Positions 53,933-62,937 of a stretch of DNA of 64,000 nt are shown here, in pieces. A model generated the notes under the pieces. That model did no database searches. It was given only the letters and a program-made list of their open reading frames with translations, and had not been told where the DNA came from. The stretch comes from Belliella alkalica. Its GTDB lineage: Bacteria; Bacteroidota; Bacteroidia; Cytophagales; Cyclobacteriaceae. Location: the NCBI RefSeq assembly GCF_022549785.1, contig NZ_JAKZGO010000005.1:176860-240859 (forward strand). Reading direction: 5' to 3'. Made by a program: the position numbers and the translations under genes. Numbering within the stretch: position 1 is the first letter of the stretch; each line of letters opens with the position of its first letter.

Positions 53933-56506
53933 ATGAAAAAAATTAAAAAAACCATACAAAAAGCTGGAATCGCTATTATCTTATTTTTTATTTCTATCAT
54001 AGGCTATTCTCAAATAGACCTTTCATATTACATGCCTGACAACCATTTATATGACCCTGATATTCCTACTCCTAAGGATGTCTTGGGATTTGAGGTAGGT
54101 GAATGGCATGCATCTTATGACCAAGTTGTAATGTATATGAATGCGCTTGCAGCTGCATCAGATAGAGTGACAATAGAAGTAATCGGCAGAACTTATGAAA
54201 TGAGGCCACAGCTGACTTTGACGATTACGAGCCCTTCAAACCATTCCAAAATTGAGGAAATCAAGTCTGAAAGAAAAAAGTTGAGACTTCCAAATGCAAA
54301 CCTGGAAACCAAAGATATGCCTGTAGTAGTATATGCAGGTTACTCAGTACATGGAAATGAAGCATCGGCCGTCAACGCTTCTTTACTAGCAGCCTATCAT
54401 TTTGCTGCATCAAATGAGGTGGCGCCTGATTTGGAAAACATGATCATCTTAATCGACCCATCCCTCAATCCCGATGGTGTAAATAGATTTGCATCTTGGG
54501 TCAATTCAAACAAAAGCTATACACCAAATGGCGATCCAGCTAATAGAGAACTCAATGAACCATGGCCAAGAAGTCGTACAAACCACTATTGGTTTGACCT
54601 CAATAGAGATTGGCTACCTGTACAACATCCGGAATCAAGAAACAGGGTTGCTGTCATTCAAGAATGGTTACCAAACATTCAATTGGATTTTCACGAAATG
54701 GGAACAAATAGCACCTATTTTTTCCAACCTGGTGTACCAAGCAGAAGCCATCCACTGACTCCGAAAAGGAATTTTGAACTCACGGAAAAAATCAGTAGAT
54801 ATCATGCGCATTCCTTGGATAGTATAGGTTCGCTCTATTATAGCAAGGAAGATTTTGATGATTTTAATTATGGCAAAGGCTCGACTTACCCAGATGTACA
54901 AGGCTCTATAGGCATTTTATTTGAGCAAGCCTCTTCACGTGGTCATTTGCAAGAAAGTATCTATGGCCCTTTGAAATTCGAATTTACAATTAAGAACCAA
55001 TTCAACACTACCCTATCCTCAATAAAAGCAGCCAAAGAGCTTAGGGAAGAATTGAATGCTTACTTGAGGGACTTTTACAAAGAGGCAAAAACAGAATCAG
55101 ATCTTGATACCGATAAAGCTTTCATTTTTGGAACTCAAGAAGACGCAGGAAGAGGATACCATTTAGCCGACCTAGTCCTTCAACATGATATAGATCTATA
55201 CAGTTTGATGGAAGATATCACCGTAAATGGTGTGGAATTCAAAAAAGAAAAGGCCTATATCGTCCCCTTGAATCAACCACAGTATAGGTTGATCAAAGGG
55301 ATTTTCGAAGAAAGGACTGTGTTTCAAGACAGCCTATTTTATGATGTCTCTGCCTGGACTATGCCAATGGCTTTCAACATGAAATACATGGCATTGAGTA
55401 GTCGTATCCTCAATTTGGCAAGTGTAGAACAAGTCACCAAATCCCACAAACTTAGGGAGGGAAATGTAAATGGAGAAGCTGGCGCAAAAACTTATGCTTT
55501 TGAGTGGGGTGAGTACTATGCTCCAAAAGCTGCTTATCAATTATTGAAAAAAGGCTATCTCGTAAGGGTGAGTCATGCAGAACTTGAGACAAATGACGGC
55601 ATCAAATTCAAAAGAGGAAGTATCTTTGTCGATAAAGGTCAAAGCAAGGCGAATGACAAAAAGTTCTACGAAGACCTTCTATCTGCCGCAAAATCAACAG
55701 GAGTGGAAATCTACTCCATCAATAGTAGCAATACAAAAGGAATCAACCTCGGATCTCCTAGCATAGATGTGCTTGACACGCCAAACGTGGCACTCTTAGT
55801 GGATGGAGGTGTTTCCAGTAGTGAAGCTGGAGAAATATGGCATTTGCTGGATCAAAGGTTTGAGATCCCCGTTACTTTATTGCCTTTACAAAGGTTCAAT
55901 ACGACTGATATAAATAGATATAACACCATCCTAGCGCCAAATGGAAGCTACAATGATTTGGGGAAAGAAGGTACTGAGAAATTGAAAAGTTGGGTAAATG
56001 CAGGAGGGACTTTGATAGCTCAAGGCACTTCACTTGCTTGGCTCGACCAAAATGGCATTGGTTCATTCAAATTCAAAACTGAAACAATTCAGGAATCTGA
56101 AAACCAAAAACCCTATGCTGACTTCAACAATGCAACTGGCGCTAGAGTTACAGGCGGTGCAATTTTCAATGTTCGCTTAGACAACACACATCCAATTGGA
56201 TACGGATACGAAACACCTGATCTTTATAGTTTTAGAAGTGGGAATCAATTTTTGATTCCTTCTGAGAACCCTTATGCCAACCCGATGATCTATACATCAG
56301 AACCATTGGCAAGTGGGTATGTTCATCCATTCAACTTAGATCAAATCAGAGAATCTGCCACTATTAGCATATCAACCGTAGGCAGAGGCAAGGTTATTGG
56401 ATTTGTTGACAACCCAAACTTTCGGGCATTTTGGTTTGGCACCAACAAGCTTTATTTGAATGCTATATTCTTTGGGAAAACAATCAAAGCAGGCACTGGA
56501 AGATGA
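53933..56506 (+). CDS. Secreted M14 family zinc carboxypeptidase-like peptidase
   Basis: The 857-residue exported protein has a signal peptide (IILFFISIIGYSQ) and an M14 catalytic domain (about 50-400). Zinc ligands are His140 and Glu143 in YSVHGNEAS, with the third His in LDFHEMG near residue 255; DLNRDWLP and the Asn-Pro-Asp-Gly segment are also typical. The C-terminal half (about 400-850) is unlike peptidase and has a glutamine amidotransferase-like fold with NTILAPNGSYNDL and AGGTLIAQGTS. This layout occurs in Bacteroidota M14 proteins. Likely periplasmic; substrate unknown. Confidence 0.9.
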   Translation: MKKIKKTIQKAGIAIILFFISIIGYSQIDLSYYMPDNHLYDPDIPTPKDVLGFEVGEWHASYDQVVMYMNALAAASDRVTIEVIGRTYEMRPQLTLTITSPSNHSKIEEIKSERKKLRLPNANLETKDMPVVVYAGYSVHGNEASAVNASLLAAYHFAASNEVAPDLENMIILIDPSLNPDGVNRFASWVNSNKSYTPNGDPANRELNEPWPRSRTNHYWFDLNRDWLPVQHPESRNRVAVIQEWLPNIQLDFHEMGTNSTYFFQPGVPSRSHPLTPKRNFELTEKISRYHAHSLDSIGSLYYSKEDFDDFNYGKGSTYPDVQGSIGILFEQASSRGHLQESIYGPLKFEFTIKNQFNTTLSSIKAAKELREELNAYLRDFYKEAKTESDLDTDKAFIFGTQEDAGRGYHLADLVLQHDIDLYSLMEDITVNGVEFKKEKAYIVPLNQPQYRLIKGIFEERTVFQDSLFYDVSAWTMPMAFNMKYMALSSRILNLASVEQVTKSHKLREGNVNGEAGAKTYAFEWGEYYAPKAAYQLLKKGYLVRVSHAELETNDGIKFKRGSIFVDKGQSKANDKKFYEDLLSAAKSTGVEIYSINSSNTKGINLGSPSIDVLDTPNVALLVDGGVSSSEAGEIWHLLDQRFEIPVTLLPLQRFNTTDINRYNTILAPNGSYNDLGKEGTEKLKSWVNAGGTLIAQGTSLAWLDQNGIGSFKFKTETIQESENQKPYADFNNATGARVTGGAIFNVRLDNTHPIGYGYETPDLYSFRSGNQFLIPSENPYANPMIYTSEPLASGYVHPFNLDQIRESATISISTVGRGKVIGFVDNPNFRAFWFGTNKLYLNAIFFGKTIKAGTGR

Positions 56507-56630
56507 TATGGTTTAAACAGTGGCTCTTTGGATAATAGGATTCAATTTTGTAGCTAAAATTTCATCTATGTTTTTTAGGAATCATATCTTAACTGATTTC
56601 CAATAAAAATCACAACTATAAAAATCCAAA

Positions 56631-56668
56631 AAAAAGTGGCTGTCATAAATTATAACAGCCACTTTTTT
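56631..56668. terminator. Terminator beyond tRNA-Ala, both directions
   Basis: A 13-bp stem AAAAAGTGGCTGT / ACAGCCACTTTTT with an 11-base loop lies 4 bases beyond the tRNA 3' end on the minus strand. The A-rich left side gives a T-tract for the tRNA, and the right side gives one for plus-strand transcription from the peptidase gene. Confidence 0.88.
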
Positions 56669-56671
56669 GAA

Positions 56672-56748
56672 TGGTGGAGAATACCGGATTCGAACCGGTG
56701 GCCTCTACACTGCCAGTGTAGCGCTCTAGCCAACTGAGCTAATTCCCC
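56672..56748 (-). tRNA. tRNA-Ala (anticodon GGC)
   Basis: The 77-nt gene folds into a normal cloverleaf: acceptor stem GGGGAAT / ATTCTCC, D arm TAGCTCAGTTGGCTAGAGC, anticodon stem CTACA / TGTAG with loop CTGGCAG (anticodon GGC), and T arm ACCGG-TTCGAAT-CCGGT. The acceptor has the G3-U70 wobble pair that marks alanine tRNA. The CCA end is encoded. It reads GCC and GCU codons. Confidence 0.97.
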
Positions 56749-56761
56749 ATTGATTGGAGTG

Positions 56762-56792
56762 CAAATATAGAAAGGCTTTTCAATACACCAAA
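56762..56792 (-). promoter_or_regulatory. Exact Bacteroidota-type promoter for tRNA-Ala
   Basis: On the minus strand, TTTG (56789-56792), a 19-base spacer and TATATTTG (56762-56769) match the consensus perfectly. The tRNA begins 14 bases after the -7 box, as expected for a stable RNA promoter. Confidence 0.85.
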
Positions 56793-56800
56793 GGAAATAT

Positions 56801-57421
56801 CTACTCGGCAGAATATTTTATCCTCGTCAGGATACTTCTTCCTAAAGTAACTTCATCTGTATATTCTAATTCACCCCCAACAGGGATTCCTCTTGAGATA
56901 GTACTTACGTTGACACCTAGTTCTTTGAGTTTTCGGGTGATAAAAAATGCCGTGGTATCCCCTTCCATGGTTGCAGGCAATGCCAAGATTACCTCCTGCA
57001 CTTTTTCACCATCTTTGGGGTTTTCAATTCTTCTTAGAAGTGACTCTATTTTCAATTCGTCCGGCCCTATTCCTTGAATAGGAGAAATGACGCCTCCCAA
57101 TACATGGTATAGCCCATTATATTGGGATGTGTTTTCTATTGCCAATACATCAGGGATCTCTTCTACCAGGCAGATTATCCTCCGATCTCTTCTTTGGCTT
57201 GTACAAATACTGCATTCTATTGCGTCAGAAACATTGTGGCAAGTCTCACAGTATTTTATTTCTGACCTCAGCTTCATGATAGAAGTCGACAAGGATTCTG
57301 TAACCGATTCTTTTTGCTTTAGCAAATGTAATGCAAGCCTCAATGCAGTTTTCTTTCCAATACCTGGAAGTCGGCTGATCTCATTGACAGCATCTTCTAT
57401 TAACTTTGAGGGAAAATTCAC
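56801..57421 (-). CDS. recR: Recombination protein RecR
   Basis: RecR acts with RecF and RecO in loading RecA on gaps. The 206-residue protein has the N-terminal HhH (SRLPGIGKKTALRLALHLL), the C4 zinc finger with CETCHNVSD and CSICTSQ, and a Toprim domain with CLVEEIPDVLAIE and YHVLGGVISPIQGIGP. Length is normal. It follows clpS by 11 bases on the same strand. Confidence 0.97.
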   Translation of the reverse strand: MNFPSKLIEDAVNEISRLPGIGKKTALRLALHLLKQKESVTESLSTSIMKLRSEIKYCETCHNVSDAIECSICTSQRRDRRIICLVEEIPDVLAIENTSQYNGLYHVLGGVISPIQGIGPDELKIESLLRRIENPKDGEKVQEVILALPATMEGDTTAFFITRKLKELGVNVSTISRGIPVGGELEYTDEVTLGRSILTRIKYSAE

Positions 57422-57432
57422 TAACCTGGAAT

Positions 57433-57726
57433 TTAAAGAATGGCTGCTTGTATACCTGCATCAAGGATTGCTTGACACATAGGTTTTAATTTTTCTTTGC
57501 TGCCTTTTTTGACTGCACATTTTCCTTTATAATGGATAATCAGCGTACATTGCTCTGCCTGTTCTGTGGTATGCTGGCAAACTTTCACCAAAATCTTGGT
57601 AACATGTTCGAAGGTATTGAAATCATCGTTGAATACAACAAGGTCACTCTCCTCAATATCTATCAAATCCTCGAGCAGAATTTCGACCTCGTCTAACTCC
57701 GGATGTGCTTGTGTTTGTTGATTCAT
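57433..57726 (-). CDS. clpS: ATP-dependent Clp protease adaptor ClpS
   Basis: The 97-residue protein matches ClpS, the N-end rule adaptor for ClpA/ClpC: LVVFNDDFNTFEHVTKIL (residues 36-53) with the NDD-like substrate pocket, and the C-terminal GKCAVKKGSKEKLKPM. It has a short acidic N-terminal extension. It starts an operon with recR. Confidence 0.93.
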   Translation of the reverse strand: MNQQTQAHPELDEVEILLEDLIDIEESDLVVFNDDFNTFEHVTKILVKVCQHTTEQAEQCTLIIHYKGKCAVKKGSKEKLKPMCQAILDAGIQAAIL

Positions 57727-57780
57727 TTTGCAAATTTAATTATTATAGACAATTTAGCATACTAATTACCTAGATTCTCT

Positions 57781-59223
57781 ATGGATTCAAATTTAGTTCT
57801 TATCGTCATAACATCATACTTTGGGCTGTTGTTTTTGATATCATGGTTTACTTCAAGAAACATTTCACAAGATACCTTTTTCACAGGAGACAGACAATCT
57901 CCTTGGTTTCTGGTAGCTTTTGGGATGATAGGAGCTTCTCTTTCTGGTGTTACATTCATTTCTGTCCCTGGAGAAGTTGGCAATAGCAACTTTTATTATT
58001 TTCAGGTCGTCATGGGTTACACCCTGGGCTACTTTGTGATTGCCAAAGTATTACTACCTCTTTATTACAGACTTAACTTGGTTTCCATTTACGCCTATCT
58101 TGAAGACAGGTTTGGGTTTTGGTCCTATAAATCTGGTGCATTTTTCTTTATTCTTTCCCGTACTTTAGGATCTTCAATAAGAGTATTCTTGGTCGCAGGT
58201 GTACTTCAATTGATATTATTCGACCGTTGGGAAATTCCATTTTGGGTTTCTGTCTTGATCACAGTTTCTCTCATTTGGCTTTATACGCATCGAGGTGGAA
58301 TCAAAACAGTGGTGTGGACTGATACTTTACAAACGTTCTTTATGCTGGCTGCAGTATTGACAAGCATCTATCTTATAGGCAAGGACTTGGGTATCGGTAC
58401 CATTTCGGATTACGTTGGCGTCATTGCCACTGACTCCAGATCAGAAATATTTAATTGGAATTGGCAATCTGGCCAAAATTTCTTCAAGCAATTTGTTTCG
58501 GGGGCATTCATCACGATCGTAATGACTGGGCTAGACCAAGACATGATGCAGAAAAACTTGACTTGTAAGAATATAGGAGATGCACAGAAGAATATGCTTT
58601 GGTTTACAATAATTTTGGTAATTGTAAACTTGTTGTTTCTTTCACTTGGCATTCTACTATATCTATACGCTGAAACGAATGGGATAGCGATTCCATCCAG
58701 AACGGATGATTTATACCCATTTTTGGCGACAACAGAATTTACAGCTTTTGCAGGAATTGTATTTGTACTTGGCATCACGGCTGCGGCCTATTCCAGTGCT
58801 GATTCCACATTGACGGCGCTTACCACTTCGTTCTGCTACGATTTCTTGGAAATTGAAAAAAGATACCCAAAAGCGCAGCAAGTAAACTTAAGAAAGAAAG
58901 TGCATTTGGGGTTTACAATCCTGATGTTTCTCGTAATCATCATGTTTCGTTGGATCAATGACCAAAGCGTAATCAACGCAGTTTTCACCATCGCAGGATA
59001 CACTTATGGCCCTTTACTTGGGTTGTACACTTTTGGTTTATTTACCAAACACCAAGTAAAGGACAATTATGTGCCATTTGTTGCAATATTTGCTCCTATC
59101 ATAACATTCATCATCAGCCAAAATTCAGAAACCCTTTTGTGGGGTTACAAATTTGGCTTTGAAGCACTAATACTCAATGGAATGTTAATGTTTGTGGGTT
59201 TATATCTGATTAGAAAAAGTTAA
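57781..59223 (+). CDS. Sodium:solute symporter family protein
   Basis: The 480-residue inner membrane protein has about 13 membrane helices and the SSS (LeuT-fold) pattern: FTGDRQSPWFLVAFGMIGASLSG-like start split by a helix, GYFVIAKVLLPLYYRL, and AYSSADSTLTALTTSFCYDF near residue 340, which contains sodium-site serines. Substrate cannot be read from sequence; sugars, inositol or proline are usual. It diverges from clpS. Confidence 0.93.
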   Translation: MDSNLVLIVITSYFGLLFLISWFTSRNISQDTFFTGDRQSPWFLVAFGMIGASLSGVTFISVPGEVGNSNFYYFQVVMGYTLGYFVIAKVLLPLYYRLNLVSIYAYLEDRFGFWSYKSGAFFFILSRTLGSSIRVFLVAGVLQLILFDRWEIPFWVSVLITVSLIWLYTHRGGIKTVVWTDTLQTFFMLAAVLTSIYLIGKDLGIGTISDYVGVIATDSRSEIFNWNWQSGQNFFKQFVSGAFITIVMTGLDQDMMQKNLTCKNIGDAQKNMLWFTIILVIVNLLFLSLGILLYLYAETNGIAIPSRTDDLYPFLATTEFTAFAGIVFVLGITAAAYSSADSTLTALTTSFCYDFLEIEKRYPKAQQVNLRKKVHLGFTILMFLVIIMFRWINDQSVINAVFTIAGYTYGPLLGLYTFGLFTKHQVKDNYVPFVAIFAPIITFIISQNSETLLWGYKFGFEALILNGMLMFVGLYLIRKS

Positions 59224-59589
59224 TCAGATCTCCTGCTTAGCTAACAAGTCGTTGATTTTTTTCAGCTTATTGATGTTACTTTCCAACGTGTTGCTGGAAC
59301 CATCCAAATCTACTAGAATAGATACAGAACCACTGTTTTTTCTTGGATTCTCCGAAAAAGAAGATACAGATGGAGTAACAGAAATCAATTCCTGAACATC
59401 TACTTCATATAAATTGGCAAGCTTGATAGCATCTTCCATTTTGAGATTAGATCTACCTTGCTCATATCTTGAATATGCAGTATAATCTCTTTTCCCTAAA
59501 TACTCAGCGATATACTCCTGAGTATAACCTCTTAAAACCCTGTGTTTTCTGAGGTTCTCTGCGATGTGACTTTTTAATTCAGTTTCCAT
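59224..59589 (-). CDS. XRE family transcriptional regulator
   Basis: The 121-residue protein has an N-terminal helix-turn-helix of Cro/C1 type (about residues 9-65) with LRKHRVLRGYTQEYIAEYLG, DYTAYSRYEQGRSNLK and LANLYEVDVQELI. The C-terminal half is a short coiled-coil-like stretch (NTLESNINKLKKINDLL) that may help dimerise. Its stop codon touches the stop of the sodium symporter gene. It is single; target unknown. Confidence 0.93.
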   Translation of the reverse strand: METELKSHIAENLRKHRVLRGYTQEYIAEYLGKRDYTAYSRYEQGRSNLKMEDAIKLANLYEVDVQELISVTPSVSSFSENPRKNSGSVSILVDLDGSSNTLESNINKLKKINDLLAKQEI

Positions 59590-59708
59590 ACTTATTTATT
59601 ATTTATGGTACTTTTTGCAAAAAGCATACTCAATTATTAAAAACTGTAAAAAAATGTTGAAAAAAAATTAATTTTATATTTAATTTTCAACAAAACGGTC
59701 TTTTTTAC

Positions 59709-60044
59709 TTATAAAAGGCATTTTGATGGATCCCAAAAAATTTTGTCAAAATCAAGAATTTTGTCACTTTCTAGTAAAATCCCTTCTTTTTCTAGTAAGT
59801 CTTGCATTTGATGGGGATTTTGGAAGTGATGTTTCCCCGTCAAAACCCCATTTCTGTTGACTACCCTATGTGCCGGTATATCATTTTGTGAATGGGAAGC
59901 ATTCATTGCATACCCTACCATTCTAGCTCCGCTTTTTAAGCCTAGATAATTTGCAATGGCTCCATAAGAAGTGACTCTACCATAAGGAATCAACCTTACG
60001 ACCTGATAAACCTGGTCAAAATAATTTTCACTTTTTGATTTCAT
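59709..60044 (-). CDS. Alkyltransferase-like protein (MGMT-family, Cys to Ala)
   Basis: The 111-residue protein has the DNA-binding half of O6-alkylguanine-DNA alkyltransferases: RVTSYGAIANYLGLKSGARMVG and the active-site segment IPAHRVVNRNGVLTG. In true transferases this is IPCHRV; here residue 58 is Ala, so the alkyl-accepting Cys is missing. That defines the alkyltransferase-like (ATL) group, which binds O6-alkylguanine and hands it to nucleotide excision repair. It overlaps the MscS gene by 17 bases on the same strand. Confidence 0.92.
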   Translation of the reverse strand: MKSKSENYFDQVYQVVRLIPYGRVTSYGAIANYLGLKSGARMVGYAMNASHSQNDIPAHRVVNRNGVLTGKHHFQNPHQMQDLLEKEGILLESDKILDFDKIFWDPSKCLL

Positions 60045-60897
60045 CTATATATAACAATAAGGCTTCCTTAATGATCCTTTCGATCTTCTGTTCATCAGAA
60101 AGCTTCGAATAAACTTTGATTTCAAACTTCTTGCAGTCTTTCAAGAGATCTGATAAATTTACTGAGAGATTCAGCTCAGCGACATCCTCAACTTTATCCA
60201 ACAAATAAGAAGAGATTGCATCCTCGATTTCATTTGTAGTGATGATAGTTGCCAAAGGGACTTCAAAGAATACTTGAACTTTCTTTTTTAACGGGTTTTG
60301 GTTGACAACTTGGGCAGACAAAACCAAGTTATTTGGAATAATGATCAGATCATCATTTTCATTTTTCAAAACCAAGTTAAGAAGTGTGATATCTGAGATT
60401 GTCCCAATATTATCTCCTATTTTAATTTTATCACCCAAAGAAAATTGATCAGTAAACATGATAATCAAGCCATTGATCATATTTGTCACATATTCTTTGC
60501 TCAAAATTGCAATTGCAGCTGCAACTATAGTAAGGCTAGTCAAAAACTCCAGTGGATTGATTGCAAAAAGGAACATGATTGCAATAATGAATACAATTGC
60601 ATTGAGGATATTTGAAATCCAGGTAATACCCAAAAGGAAATTACCATGGACTCTATCCTCTTTGATTCTTCGCATGTAAAACCTAGCCGTTAACATTCTC
60701 GCAAGAGAAATTATTAAGTTGGATCCCAGCAAAAAAAGTAAGGAGGTAAATAATTGATTGATGAAGTAACTATCTAAAACTAAAGTCTGAAAGATGGGAA
60801 TCAAAATCAGCAAAAGCAGAAAAATGGCTAATTTGATTAAAAACACCCTTCGCTTTTTATTTTCTATGACTTGGGCAGCTGATTTTTTTAAATTCAT
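60028..60897 (-). CDS. MscS family small-conductance mechanosensitive channel
   Basis: The 289-residue protein has three to four membrane helices in the first 150 residues, with the pore helix near VAAAIAILSKEYVTNMINGL and the MscS beta domain with FSLGDKIKIGDNIGTISDITLL. It ends in a short C-terminal alpha-beta domain. Length matches MscS (286 in E. coli). It is an inner membrane tension valve. It precedes and overlaps the ATL gene by 17 bases. Confidence 0.92.
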   Translation of the reverse strand: MNLKKSAAQVIENKKRRVFLIKLAIFLLLLILIPIFQTLVLDSYFINQLFTSLLFLLGSNLIISLARMLTARFYMRRIKEDRVHGNFLLGITWISNILNAIVFIIAIMFLFAINPLEFLTSLTIVAAAIAILSKEYVTNMINGLIIMFTDQFSLGDKIKIGDNIGTISDITLLNLVLKNENDDLIIIPNNLVLSAQVVNQNPLKKKVQVFFEVPLATIITTNEIEDAISSYLLDKVEDVAELNLSVNLSDLLKDCKKFEIKVYSKLSDEQKIERIIKEALLLYIDEIKK

Positions 60898-60962
60898 AAG
60901 GCTTTCGAGAAATTTACCTTTAATTTTAGATTATAATGCAAACATAATAATAAACTAGATAT

Positions 60963-61640
60963 ATGGATCGGAATATAATCATTACCGGAGGAGCCGGAAA
61001 TCTTGGAAGTGCAGTTATTGAAAAATTCAAAAGAGAAGGGTATAAAATTATAGCAACGGTTCTGCCTGGTTCGGGTGACGAAATCGAAGAAGCGGATGAT
61101 GTATATGAAGTCGATGTGACAGATGAAAAATCAGCATCTGAATTTGCCAAGGAATATATCATGCAATACGGAGAAGTTGAAGCCATTATCTTATTGGTCG
61201 GTGGATACGGTGGCGGAAATATTGAAAACACTTCTACAGATGACATCAATAAGATGATAAAATTGAATTTTTTCTCAACTTTCAACTTGGTGAAAAATTT
61301 CCTGCCTATGATGAAAAAAGCGAACACAGGTAATTTTCTATTTGTAGGAGCACGACCTGCACTTCAGCCAGAAGACGGCAAAGAAGTTGTGGCATACGCT
61401 TTGAGTAAAGGAATGGTGGTCAATCTTGCAGATTTTGTGGCAGAAGAATCAAAGGGAACAAAAATCAGATCACATATTTTTGTGCCGAGCATCATCGATA
61501 CGCCTGAAAACAGAGAGTCCATGCCAGATGCTGACTTCACAGAATGGGTTCACCCATCTGAGATTGCGGAAGCGATGCATTATGCTGTGAACAACCCTGA
61601 TCTGCGAAATATGACCTTTAAACTATACGGAGGTGTATAA
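60963..61640 (+). CDS. SDR family oxidoreductase
   Basis: The 225-residue protein has NIIITGGAGNLGSAVIEKF (residues 4-22), LLVGGYGGGNIE in place of the usual NAG region, and YALSKGMVVNLADFVAEE as the Tyr/Lys catalytic region, with Ser missing at the usual place (FVGARPALQ). It is a divergent SDR, cytoplasmic, with no known substrate. It is followed after 11 bases by the GIN-domain gene. Confidence 0.86.
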   Translation: MDRNIIITGGAGNLGSAVIEKFKREGYKIIATVLPGSGDEIEEADDVYEVDVTDEKSASEFAKEYIMQYGEVEAIILLVGGYGGGNIENTSTDDINKMIKLNFFSTFNLVKNFLPMMKKANTGNFLFVGARPALQPEDGKEVVAYALSKGMVVNLADFVAEESKGTKIRSHIFVPSIIDTPENRESMPDADFTEWVHPSEIAEAMHYAVNNPDLRNMTFKLYGGV

Positions 61641-61651
61641 TATAAACAATC

Positions 61652-62338
61652 ATGAAAAAACTAAAAGTATTATTTGTCTTTCTTTTCTCGATCTCAACTA
61701 TCATTTCCCATGCACAAACCAATAAGGAAACTCGGGATTTAAGGGATTTTTCAAGTATTAAAGTTGCCAATTCCATTGAGGCCGAATTAGTAAAAGGTGA
61801 TAAAAACTCCATATCTATAGTCGCTTCAGGAGTGGAATTGGATAAAGTGGAGACGAATGTGTCAGATGATGCACTTGAGGTAAAGCTCGGAAGAGGGAAC
61901 TTTAGATCAAGCTCTGTAAAAGTTACCATTACTTATATAGATATTGACGAAGTTCAAGCCTCGACTAGTTCAAAGATTTTTGTGAAAAATGAATTATCAG
62001 GAAACCAAGTCTATCTATATGCAGCTTCCAATGCATACATAGAAGCTTCTGTTGAGGCTACAAACCTATTTATAGAAGCCAACACCAATTCAAAAATAGC
62101 TGTAAAAGGCTCCAGCGAAAACTTCGACCTGAAGGCATATACAAATGCTACAGTGGATGCTGCAAAGCTTACCGTTACGCATTCGGAGGTATTGGCCAAT
62201 ACTGCAGCCAAAGCTGAATTTAAGGTCACAGAATCCATCAAAGGCTCTGCTGCTACCGGCGCAAAAATCACCTACACAGGTGATCCTAAGTTGATAGATG
62301 TCAAAACAAACACTGGTGGAGACATCAAAAAGAAATGA
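61652..62338 (+). CDS. Secreted GIN-domain (DUF2807) protein
   Basis: The 228-residue exported protein has a signal peptide (VLFVFLFSISTIISHAQ) and a right-handed beta-helix of the DUF2807 / putative auto-transporter adhesin GIN family. Repeats include RDFSSIKVANSIEAELVKGD, VEASVEATNLFIEANTNSK, and NTAAKAEFKVTESIKGSAAT. Family function is unknown; it is envelope associated. Its stop overlaps the next start in an ATGA. Confidence 0.88.
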   Translation: MKKLKVLFVFLFSISTIISHAQTNKETRDLRDFSSIKVANSIEAELVKGDKNSISIVASGVELDKVETNVSDDALEVKLGRGNFRSSSVKVTITYIDIDEVQASTSSKIFVKNELSGNQVYLYAASNAYIEASVEATNLFIEANTNSKIAVKGSSENFDLKAYTNATVDAAKLTVTHSEVLANTAAKAEFKVTESIKGSAATGAKITYTGDPKLIDVKTNTGGDIKKK

Positions 62339-62790
62339 AAAAATCAATCATCATTTTATCATTGATATTTTCTCAGATTTTCTTTGCAAATGCACAGTCT
62401 GAAGAAAATGAGGTAGAAAAAGTCATTGCTTCTCTTTTTGAAGGAATGAAAACAAAAAATCAAGATCTTTTGGAAAATGCTTTCTTAAAAGATGCGATTA
62501 TGCAAACAACCATCGATGGACCAAATGGTGCGACTGTAGGCAGCAATTCTGTCCAAGATTTTATAAATAGAATTGCCACAACGCCAGATAATACCATCCT
62601 GGATGAGCGAATTCTCGAATATCAAATAAAAATTGATGGAAAAATGGCTTCTGCATGGACTCCGTATGAATTCTATGTCAATGAAGGATTTAGCCATTGT
62701 GGTGTCAACTCTTTCCAATTGATCAAAACATCAGCGGGTTGGAAAATCACATATATTATTGACACCAGACACAAAGTAGGGTGCAAATGA
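62335..62790 (+). CDS. Secreted NTF2-like (SnoaL) protein
   Basis: The 151-residue protein has a signal peptide (IIILSLIFSQIFFANAQ) and a cone-shaped NTF2-like fold with VEKVIASLFEGMKTKNQDLL, NSVQDFINRIATTP and SAWTPYEFYVNEGFSHCGVN. Members bind or convert small molecules; no catalytic set can be assigned. It is coupled to the GIN-domain gene by a 4-base overlap. Confidence 0.85.
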   Translation: MKKSIIILSLIFSQIFFANAQSEENEVEKVIASLFEGMKTKNQDLLENAFLKDAIMQTTIDGPNGATVGSNSVQDFINRIATTPDNTILDERILEYQIKIDGKMASAWTPYEFYVNEGFSHCGVNSFQLIKTSAGWKITYIIDTRHKVGCK

Positions 62791-62831
62791 AAAAAGAGGA
62801 TGTTGCATATGTCTTCTAGACAAACAAGTTG

Positions 62832-62868
62832 AATGGTTACCTATTTTATCAGGTAGCCATTTTTTTTC
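62832..62868 (+). terminator. Terminator after NTF2-like gene
   Basis: An 11-base stem AATGGTTACCT / AGGTAGCCATT with one G-U pair, followed by eight T. It closes the SDR-GIN-NTF2 operon. Confidence 0.88.
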
Positions 62869-62937
62869 TTCACCTCAAAATTGATATTTACTTTTTTCAT
62901 TCTCATTTTTACTATTCTTATATTCAGAATCATAACA

